Origin: Planctomycetaceae bacterium
Lineage (GTDB): Bacteria > Planctomycetota > Planctomycetia > Pirellulales > Pirellulaceae
DNA length: 42,501 bases
NCBI GenBank assembly: GCA_007121535.1
Contig: SKKK01000267.1
Location: forward strand, 1 to 42,501
Direction of reading: 5' to 3'
The notes below the pieces were generated by a model that was not told where the DNA came from, ran no database searches, and was given only the letters and a program-made list of their open reading frames with translations. Position numbers and translations under genes: made by a program. Positions 35,967 through 42,501 of this stretch are shown piece after piece. Each line of letters begins with the position of its first letter. Position 1 is the first letter of the stretch.

Positions 35967-36104
35967 ATGCTGATACAGACGATCTTCGAGAACTACCTGG
36001 CCGCGCTGGACGCGCCGGGCGAGTGGTTTCTGGACCGGGATGGCTGGCTGTATTACTACCCCCGCGCGGTCACCATCAAGCGGTACAAGTACCCGATGAC
36101 GTGA
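35967..36104 (+). pseudogene. Fragment of a right-handed beta-helix (glycan-active) protein
   Basis: Forty-five codons starting at ATG 35967 include FENYLAALDAPGEWFLDRDG and LYYYPRA. This is the block (ENxLxxLDAPGEWFLDRxxGxLYYxP) that in planctomycete and Bacteroidetes beta-helix proteins of the pectate-lyase fold leads into the catalytic helix. Both ends of the parent are absent, so it is a relic. Confidence 0.55.
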
Positions 36105-36199
36105 AACCGGAAGGAGGGCGACTGGCGAAGCGCCCTTCGCGATCCATGTTCCGATGTTGATGTTCTCCGGCGACCGCCGGGCCTCGCGAACCAGCGCCA

Positions 36200-37345
36200 T
36201 TACCGAGGCGGAGGGATCGGGATGAACTCCTTCCCACGCCACTCGGCGAGGATGCGCAGATCATGATAGGGATCATCCCAGTCCGCCGCCGGTTCGATCA
36301 CAGTGCTCTCCGGCCATTCGTTCCAACTGGTGACCATGATGTAGTCCGCCCCCGCGTCGCTGGCGGCGCGAAGATAGTCGCGGAGCGTCTGGCCGTCGCG
36401 CCGAGGCATGACGTAGAAATCCCCGTCATCGCGAAAATGGGAGTTGTCGTGTCCGGGATGCACTGGCAGCATCATGCGTTTTCCCGCGCGGTGGGCCAAA
36501 TTCGTCAGGTAGCGATAGCGGCCGACCAGTTGCTCGTAGCGATCGGCGCGGAAGTTGGAAAAGGTGCTGTAGAATGCGAAGGCGTCGATCTCCTCGACCC
36601 GCAGCCACCGGTCAGGAATCCGTTTCTCGCGAGCCACATTCCCCGCCCGCGCCTCGACGTGGTTGTGCTCGATCTTGTCGACGATCCAATAGACCTGCCC
36701 CACCTCGCGCTCGACTCGTTGGCGAAGCAAGCTGAATTCATCCGGCGTCAGGCCCGGATTCTGAGCCACCTGGTACAAATACCAGACGGGACGCCCGTCG
36801 ATCTTCAGATAGTGCGGCATCGCCACATAGCGTTTCATCGCCTCGACGACCCAGTCCGCGTAGGCATCCAGGTCGTGGTGAAACTGAGCGCGCTCGTCCA
36901 GGATGGCCCAGGACAGTCCGCCCGCTTCACATGCGGCGATGACCCCCTCTTCAGCGTTCTTGTCCCTCTCCATGTGCGTGCCCCACCAATCGACCAGCAA
37001 GGCGTCGATCCCGGCGGCCTTGGCCAGCGCGACATGCCAGTCGGCGACGGCCCGGTCCCGGCTGTCGTACAGGCCCACCAGCGGCCGGATCGCGGAGGAG
37101 GGCGGCGGTTCGCCTTCGCGCTGTTTCGCCAGGGCACGCGGGTTCGTTTCCGACTCCTTCCGCGTCCAGCCGAACCAAGCGTGCTTCGGATGCGAGCCAT
37201 CGTGATACCAGGTGTAATAGTTGGCCAACAGCATCGGCCGCTCCCGGCTCGGTTCTGCATCCGCGGCACGAAGCAAGCCGCCGGAGACAAGAACGCCGAC
37301 AGACAGCAGCAGCCGACCAAGGAAGAACGTGTCGTTGAATCTCAT
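36200..37345 (-). CDS. GH99-like / WbsX-type glycoside hydrolase domain protein
   Basis: 381 residues from MRFNDTFFLGRLLL (37345), whose signal peptide ends near LLRAADA; an ATG 8 codons earlier is possible. Features of the GH99/WbsX barrel are present: MLLANYYTWYHDG (~38-50), GIDALLVDWWGTHMERD, VAMPHYLKIDGRPVWYLYQ, FAFYSTFSNFRADRY, GKRMMLPVHPGHDNS, and DYIMVTSWNEWPESTVIEPAADWDDPY with the E-W-x-E pair near the C-terminus. GH99 enzymes are endo-alpha-mannosidases; the looser family here is common in glycan-rich loci and the bond cleaved is unknown. It is predicted to be exported. No partner genes are cotranscribed: flanking sequence is relic DNA on both sides. Confidence 0.85.
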   Translation of the reverse strand: MRFNDTFFLGRLLLSVGVLVSGGLLRAADAEPSRERPMLLANYYTWYHDGSHPKHAWFGWTRKESETNPRALAKQREGEPPPSSAIRPLVGLYDSRDRAVADWHVALAKAAGIDALLVDWWGTHMERDKNAEEGVIAACEAGGLSWAILDERAQFHHDLDAYADWVVEAMKRYVAMPHYLKIDGRPVWYLYQVAQNPGLTPDEFSLLRQRVEREVGQVYWIVDKIEHNHVEARAGNVAREKRIPDRWLRVEEIDAFAFYSTFSNFRADRYEQLVGRYRYLTNLAHRAGKRMMLPVHPGHDNSHFRDDGDFYVMPRRDGQTLRDYLRAASDAGADYIMVTSWNEWPESTVIEPAADWDDPYHDLRILAEWRGKEFIPIPPPR

Positions 37346-37585
37346 GATCTTTAAGGGGGTCAGGAGCATAGACTGGGTAATCTACAAGACTTTACCGCCC
37401 CGTTTCCGAATCGCAAGCGGGCTATGCTGCGGCGATCAAGCACTGGTATACTTCCCGGCATGGCTGGCTGCCAGGCCGGATGGCCTTGTGGTGGGGACGA
37501 ACGACATGGAAGAGCCGTTGATCCGAGAATTCATCGAGCGTTGGCCCTTTCGGCTGATTCCACCCGGAAATGCCTGGGGTGGTGC

Positions 37586-38320
37586 TTAGTTTGCGGGCAG
37601 TTGGCAGCGGTAGCGGTCGATGGCGGTGTAGAGCTCGCTGGCGACTTGGCGCACTTCGGCCGGGATGTTTTGCAAGTACCGCTGGTCGCCCAGCACGTGC
37701 GCCTCGACCGCCGCGAACCAGGGCATCAGCCGCACATCAGCCCCCTGCTCGATCAGCAACTCGACCAAGCGCGGCCCGAACCCCAAATGCACCAGCACCG
37801 CCGACGCACGGCACCAGTCATCGCGCGTCAAGGGCGGCAGACGATCGGTGATCTCGGCCAGCGCGGACAGCAGCGCCCGCCGAACCGAATTCCAATCGGC
37901 CTCGTACGCTGCGAACAACGCTTGGTGCAACGCCTGGGTGTCTCGTAACTCTTGCGACGCGTTTCGTTCCGTCAGTACCCGCCGGGCGCGGGTCTCCAGC
38001 TCGGGCGGCGTATAGAAGCCTTCGAGGAATCGCGTCAAGCAGACCAGGGCTGTCCGCTGGCGGCGGCTGGCGAACCGCATCAGGTACCAGATGTTGAAGA
38101 ACCGTTCGGCGATCTGATACCCCGTCTTCTTCCCCGGAAAGATGGGCGTCTTTTCCACCAAACCGATGCTCTCCAGGCGGCCCAACTGCGGCGAGACGCT
38201 GCCGCGCGGCATGATCCAGCAGCGACTCCAGATCCTCGTACGGATCGTCGGAGAACCCCTGCGCCAGCAGCTCGAACAGCAACACGGTCGTGCGCGGGTT
38301 GCCGCCGGTCAGTAGGTTAC
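37586..38320 (-). pseudogene. Decayed AAA-type ATPase (frameshift and internal deletion)
   Basis: Frame one (38320-38217) reads NLLTGGNPRTTVLLFELLAQ then DLESLLDHA, the sensor/lid part of planctomycete AAA ATPases. Frame two (38212-37586) reads GSVSPQLGRLESIGLVEKTP and TGYQIAERFFNIWYLMRFAS, then a helical C-terminal domain ending RCQLPAN. In relatives about 45 residues separate these blocks and a Walker A half precedes them; here both are missing. A short unrecognised frame on the other strand (to 37589, LVYFPAWLAARPDGLVVGTN) abuts its end. Confidence 0.7.
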
Positions 38321-38584
38321 GATGTCCGGAATGGGATCGCATGGAGGCCCGACGCGTGAGCGAGGGTGGTACGGCGACTACGACCGCAGCAGGTCCGCCT
38401 GTTCCTCTTTCAGGAAACTGGACCCCGCTAAGAAACACCTCCCAACACGGATTGCGTGGCGTCATCCGACCGACCGATCCACGTGCCTCATCAGCCGAAC
38501 TGTTGCGTCTAGCAGTCATCGCGGCGAACGAGGCTATTGCAAGATCGGGCGCCCCTGGCTACGATTGACAGTACAAGGATACCC

Positions 38585-39172
38585 ATGATGTCGGAAATGT
38601 TGATTGTCGGTTGGGAAAGGGCGTTGATGGCGGCGGAAAAGGTCAAGCGGCGGCTGCGCAGAGCTATCCGGGCACTTGATGGCGCCGGTGTGCCGCACGT
38701 CGTTGTCGGCGGCAACGCGGTGGCCGAGTGGGTGGCCCGCATTGATGACGAGGCCGTTCGCAACACGCGCGACGTCGATCTGCTGGTGCGCCGCGCCGAT
38801 TTCGCGGCGGCGCGAGCGGCGTTGGAAGCGGCGGGCTTCGTCTATTACCACTTGCTGGACGTGGACGTGTTCATCGACGGTCCGCAAGGCAAACCAAGCG
38901 CCGGCGTGCATCTGTTGTTCGCGGGCGAAAAAGTTCGGGCGGCCGATGAGTACCCGTGTCCTGACCTCGACGAGTCAGAACGGGCAGCCGAGTTCCAGGT
39001 GGCGACGCTTCCGGCCTTGGTGCGAATGAAGCTAACCTCTTGGCGTTTGAAGGACCGCGTGCATCTGCTCGACATGATCCAAGTGGGGCTCGTTGACGCG
39101 ACTTGGCCGCCGCGTCTGCCGCCGCCGCTGGCCGAACGGTTGCAGAGTCTGCTCGACAACCCCAACGGCTAA
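38585..39172 (+). CDS. Nucleotidyltransferase-fold protein
   Basis: 195 residues; start MMSEMLIVGW chosen by AAGGA five bases upstream. The nucleotidyltransferase core is visible: GVPHVVVGGNAVAEW (~36-49) and NTRDVDLLVRRADF (~60-73) with the D63-x-D65 metal pair, then FVYYHLLDVDVFIDGP and VHLLFAGEKVRA. The C-terminal region (LKDRVHLLDMIQVGLVD) is a helical MNT/HEPN-like tail. It resembles stand-alone members of the AbiEii/MNT group; an adenylyl- or nucleotidyl-transfer role, perhaps in a toxin-antitoxin or tRNA context, is only inferred. No antitoxin gene is seen beside it. Confidence 0.8.
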   Translation: MMSEMLIVGWERALMAAEKVKRRLRRAIRALDGAGVPHVVVGGNAVAEWVARIDDEAVRNTRDVDLLVRRADFAAARAALEAAGFVYYHLLDVDVFIDGPQGKPSAGVHLLFAGEKVRAADEYPCPDLDESERAAEFQVATLPALVRMKLTSWRLKDRVHLLDMIQVGLVDATWPPRLPPPLAERLQSLLDNPNG

Positions 39173-39965
39173 TTGGCCTCTGCGATACGCTCCGCGAATG
39201 TATCACGGCGCGGCCCGTAGCGGGATTCGGCGGCCGCCGGCGCTGTCGGGGGTCTGGCCGCGAAGGAGTTCGAACGCGGTTGGGCCGGCCTTCTTGACTT
39301 GGACGAGCAAGCAAATAGGTGCCGCCTGTCAGCAACAGATCGATTGCACGGGGGGGGCTGACATCGTCGGACTGGCCGGGTTTTCGCGAATGCTTGAAAA
39401 GACCAAGCAACCAGGGACCCTGATCTTTCGGCTGGCCGGGTACAACGTCGACGACCTGGATGCCGACGAACATCGCCGGTCGCCGTTCGGTGCTGCGGCT
39501 GATTCGCTTCATCCGCAGTTTGCCGGGCTGCGAGCGTGCCCAGGTCCAGCGCGGTGGAGATGTCTGCGAAGCGTTATGCCCGCAACATGCTGACCGATAC
39601 GCTATCCTTCCGGCGACCAGCCCTCGCGATACTCGTCGTGCAGCAGTTGATTCGCTGCATCGTCGTTGGTGAATCGCCCTCCCACCGAGGGAGACGGAAC
39701 ATCGGAGTGTGTTACGCCGCACCTGGACCGACTGGCGAAGCATAAAATAGGTGCCATCGGGCCCGGCAGGATTCCTTTCACGGCGCTTGACGGGATACCG
39801 TCGCCCAAATAGAATTCGGAGATTGCCATCCGCAATAAACGTGACATGCGAATCCAAAGGTCGATCGTGTTTGCGGGGACCGCTGCTGCGACCGAGCATC
39901 TTCGCGAGCCGATTTTTTGGGGGTGTTCGAAGATTGACCCCCTGTGCGATAGAAGAGAAGAACAG
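39173..39965. other. Gap with undefined remnants
   Basis: About 790 bases with no family-supported gene. The motif AAATAGGTGCC occurs twice (near 39313 and 39746). A minus-strand frame has a protein-like stretch (VGGRFTNDDAANQLLHDEYR) near 39603-39680 that I cannot place. Confidence 0.45.
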
Positions 39966-40232
39966 ATGAATCGCAGAACGTTCCTTAGAGTGATCGGAGG
40001 CGTCGCTTTCACATCGGTCGTCGCACCGCGTTACGTTTTTGGCGATCTGGGATCGGGCTCGTCCGGCGTGCTGGTCGAGGCATGCGGTTTCGATGATCTC
40101 GGCGGCTGGAAACTGGACACCCAGTTCTACCAGCAGATGGGCGGCAACATCTACACCATGCAGGACGCCACCGAGCACCGCGAGTTACCCGACACTGTGG
40201 TCGAGGAAACCCGTGCGCTGGAAGGCCACTAG
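39966..40232 (+). pseudogene. Truncated Tat-exported protein (N-terminal fragment)
   Basis: 88 residues: MNRRTFLRVIGGVAFTSVVA is a twin-arginine signal, followed by VLVEACGFDDLGGWKLDTQF and YQQMGG. That block opens planctomycete FAD-dependent oxidoreductases (LVEAExFxxLGGWxxDxQFxxQMGS), normally hundreds of residues long. Here it runs into unrelated sequence (ITYTMQD region, then PDTVVEETRALEGH) and stops. It could be a short real protein but is more likely a broken gene. Confidence 0.55.
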
Positions 40233-40386
40233 CAAGATGAAACGATGAACGATTTCCGGATTACGACCGCAACGATGGTTTCGCTAGCCATCGGTTTGTT
40301 CATCGCACGGGAACCGGTGACTAGCGCCATTCCGCTCAATTATTTCTTTGACGACCCAAAGGATCATGAACAAGGAAACAACAATC

Positions 40387-41285
40387 ATGAAATCCTCACT
40401 CCGTCGCCTTCAGGCCCTGAATACTTTTTTCACCGCTGTTATCGGTGTCGCATTGGCACTGTCTGCTTCCGCTCAAACGCCTGCTGTCTTGACCGCTTCT
40501 AGTGCGGCGAGTCAGAAGCCCAACATCGTCATCATCCTTGCTGATGATTTCGGATGGGGCAGCTTGGGTTGCTACGGTGCGCCGGAGCAGTTGAGGACGC
40601 CTCATCTTGACCGGCTCGCCCGTGAGGGGAGGCGCTTCACCGACGTCTACAATGCCGGTTCGGTCTGTTCGCCGTCGCGGTACGCGCTGATGACAGGACG
40701 CTACTACTGGCGCACGGACCGCAAAGATGGCAGAGTCCTAGACTACCCAGCGCCGCTGCACATCGAAACCAACCGCCTCACGCTCGCGTCGCTTTGCAAA
40801 GCACAGGGTTACCGCACCGGCGCGTTCGGCAAGTGGCATCTCGGCTTGCAGGCGGGGCCGGGTAATGCAGATTGGAACAAGCCGCTGACGCCTGGCCCGC
40901 GAGAAGTTGGCTTCGATTATTTCTTCGGCCTCGCGGCCAACCCCTGGAACGGTCCGCACACATTCATCGAGAACGACAGCCTGCTTGGTCGCATCCCCGG
41001 CCAGGAAGTCAGGGTAACCGGAGGACATAACCCGAATTCGACAACGTCGGGCATCCGCAAGCAGTACGAGACGCAATATTCGAAGCGACCTACGCGATCC
41101 GGATGGGCGACTGGAAGCTGATCAAGCGGCCCGCACCGAAGCAGAATGAGCTGTACAACCTGAAGGACGATATGGCGGAGACCAAAGACGTCTTCGCTGC
41201 CAATGCCGACCGTGCTGCACAGATGCAGAAGGTGCTCTCCGAAGCCCGCGACCGCGGCTACACACGTCCCGGTGCTGGCCAATGA
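40387..41285 (+). pseudogene. Sulfatase with internal deletion and frameshift
   Basis: The start at 40387 has AAGGAA nine bases upstream and a signal peptide (TAVIGVALALSASAQ). DD at 53-54 and C-S-P-S-R at 94-98 are intact, and HLGLQAGPGNADWNKPLTPG follows. After HNPNSTTSGIRKQYETQYSK the frame loses homology and stops at 41121. From about 41082 the +2-shifted frame reads EATYAIRMGDWKLIKRPAPK and ELYNLKDDMAETKDVFAANA up to 41285, the normal C-terminus. About 150 family residues between the two parts are missing, including the DNGG block. Confidence 0.85.
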
Positions 41286-41331
41286 CGGCGATCGTTCGTT
41301 CATTGGAAGTATTTTTCTTCTTCACTCCAGA

Positions 41332-42501
41332 TATGCAAAACAGGCTTGTTACCCATGAGACTTTACGAAAGACAGTGCAAAGTCCTGTCGGGCGTGGTGA
41401 TTCTGCTGGCCGCTCTGCCCGCGATGGCGGATACGGCCGGGCTTGCGGACGACCGGATCGAGCGGCTTCTGAGCGAGAGCGGTCTGAGCGGCGGTCTGAT
41501 CGTCCATGCCGGCTGTGACGACGGGTTGCTGGCTGCTTCGATGGCGGACAGCGGCAGCTTCCTTGTCCATGGGCTGGTGCGCGACCCCGCCCGACTGGAC
41601 GCCGTGCGCACGGACTTGCGCAATCGCGGGCTGTGCGGTCGGGCTACGGCCGTGATGTGGGATGGCGGCCGTCTGCCTTACGCCGATCATTCGGTCAACC
41701 TGCTGCTTGTCTCGGACGCACAGATCGAGATGCCCGCCGAGGAGCTTGACCGCGTGTTGGCGCCCGGCGGGATGGTCTTTGTCAAGCGGGACGGCGAAAT
41801 GGCGACCTATCGCCAGCCTTGGCCCGACGACATCGACCACTGGACTCATGCCCGGTACGACGCCACGGGCAATCCCACCAGTCGCGACACGCGAGTGGGC
41901 CCGCCGCGCTACATGCAGTGGTACGCCGAGCCGCGGTGGAATCGGAGCGTGAAGACCAGCAGCATGGTGTCGGCCGGCGGGCGGATCTTCTACATCCTGG
42001 ATGATTCGCACTTCGCCGCCCGCGAGCGAAGCTGGGCGTTGATTGCTCGCGACGCGTTCAACGGCATCCAGCTTTGGCGGCATCCGTTGCCCACGTGGGG
42101 TGGCTCTTTCGGCGGGAAGAAGGTCGGCCCCGTCCAGATGCATCGGAAGTTGATCGCCCACGACGACCGAGTGTACACCACGCTCGAAGAGTTCGCTCCG
42201 GTCAGCGTGCTGGACGCAGGAACCGGCGAGGTGCTCCGTACGCTGGCGGAAACCGCACACGCCGAGGAGCTGATCCTCTCCGATGGCGTGCTGGTGGTGC
42301 TGGTCAACCCGAACAAGCCCGCCGACGTGCGGCGCGGCCTGCGGCAGCCGAAGGCCGTTGTGGCCTTGAGGGCCGATTCCGGACAGGTGCTTTGGCGGCA
42401 AGCCGTCGACGTGATCCTGCCGCTGTGTTTGGCGGCCGATGCCCGCCAGGTGGTGTACCACGACGGCACGCGTCTGGAAAGCCGCGACCTGACGACGGGC
42501 C
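41332..42501 (+). repeat. Arm B of the large inverted duplication
   Basis: Near-identical to 34020-35189 reversed, including the 23 bases before the ATG (20 of 23 matches). It is cut by the window edge. Confidence 0.9.
41355..42501 (+). CDS. Exported methyltransferase-like / PQQ-propeller protein, second copy (3' partial)
   Basis: Starts MRLYERQCKVLSGVV at 41355 and stays open for 382 codons to the right edge. Signal peptide ending PAMADT; motif IVHAGCDDGLLAAS, LPYADHSVNLLLVSD and VLAPGGMVFVKR of the methyltransferase-like domain; then the blade region as in the 32011-35166 gene. Differences are concentrated in the first 150 residues (about 19 of 163, against 9 of 219 after it), mostly conservative. 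That pattern fits a functional paralogue rather than a dying copy. The opposite-strand open frame is its shadow. Confidence 0.9.
   Translation, partial: MRLYERQCKVLSGVVILLAALPAMADTAGLADDRIERLLSESGLSGGLIVHAGCDDGLLAASMADSGSFLVHGLVRDPARLDAVRTDLRNRGLCGRATAVMWDGGRLPYADHSVNLLLVSDAQIEMPAEELDRVLAPGGMVFVKRDGEMATYRQPWPDDIDHWTHARYDATGNPTSRDTRVGPPRYMQWYAEPRWNRSVKTSSMVSAGGRIFYILDDSHFAARERSWALIARDAFNGIQLWRHPLPTWGGSFGGKKVGPVQMHRKLIAHDDRVYTTLEEFAPVSVLDAGTGEVLRTLAETAHAEELILSDGVLVVLVNPNKPADVRRGLRQPKAVVALRADSGQVLWRQAVDVILPLCLAADARQVVYHDGTRLESRDLTTG

Noticed and set aside
37380-37589. Plus-strand frame ending LVYFPAWLAARPDGLVVGTN... as a gene.
   Set aside because: Protein-like in part, but no start, no family and it abuts relic DNA; kept only as a note on the ATPase relic.
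38871-40178. 435-residue minus-strand frame.
   Set aside because: It covers the nucleotidyltransferase 3' end and the Tat-signal fragment in antisense, with no coherent domain.
40245-40502. Small plus-strand gene with a signal-like start (MNDFRITTATMVSL).
   Set aside because: It overlaps the sulfatase start, has no ribosome site of note and no homology beyond the hydrophobic start.
41349-42461. 370-residue minus-strand frame at the right edge.
   Set aside because: Antisense of the second propeller gene, whose plus-strand frame matches the intact copy at 32011-35166.

Overview
The window looks like chromosomal DNA of a GC-rich (about 60% by eye) bacterium of the phylum Planctomycetota, most likely a Pirellulales-type lineage. 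The inference rests on the gene mix: several type I sulfatases, giant exported PQQ-type beta-propeller proteins, a ThuA protein, a GH99-like hydrolase, DUF4058, a cytochrome c peroxidase lipoprotein, Cys-rich exported proteins and many short intergenic inverted repeats. No rRNA, tRNA, CRISPR array or prophage was seen.

Layout. 1-5049 (+): end-to-end operon of a NuoF-GltD fusion (5' end outside the window), a NuoG/ferredoxin-like Fe-S protein and an FMN-type glutamate-synthase-domain protein, possibly a flavin-based redox complex. 5050-6681: intergenic repeats, a possible IS3-type end, and two small lysine-rich helical genes of lower GC. 6682-7350 (-): DUF4058. 7708-14163 (+): a 1304-residue exported double-propeller protein with a methyltransferase-like insert and a malectin-like end, followed by a PhoD-like phosphatase. 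14239-20113 (-): six-gene export locus (Cys-rich exported protein, FtsX-type permease, lipoprotein, membrane-fusion adaptor, ATPase, second permease). 20199-20572: relics of an FGE gene and a transposase beside a perfect hairpin. 20683-25329 (-): di-heme peroxidase lipoprotein with a long Glu-Pro repeat, MFS transporter, membrane-anchored EEP-family protein. 25823-28668 (+): csrA, alcohol dehydrogenase, ThuA.

28750-42501 is a carbohydrate/sulfatase region: two intact sulfatases, an exported methyltransferase-like/PQQ-propeller protein (32011-35166), a GH99-like protein, and many broken genes (three sulfatase or glycan-related fragments, an ATPase relic, a Tat-signal fragment). A second, about 93% identical copy of the propeller gene enters at 41355 on the opposite strand and runs off the right edge, so the decayed 6-kb segment lies between large inverted repeats. 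Intact products in this part are predicted to act outside the cytoplasm on sulfated or complex glycans.

The strongest leads are the NuoF-GltD/NuoG-like/GltB-like operon, the two exported proteins joining a methyltransferase-like fold to beta-propellers, the Glu-Pro tetrapeptide spacer of the peroxidase, and the inverted duplication enclosing a gene graveyard with paired 72-bp inverted-repeat elements.
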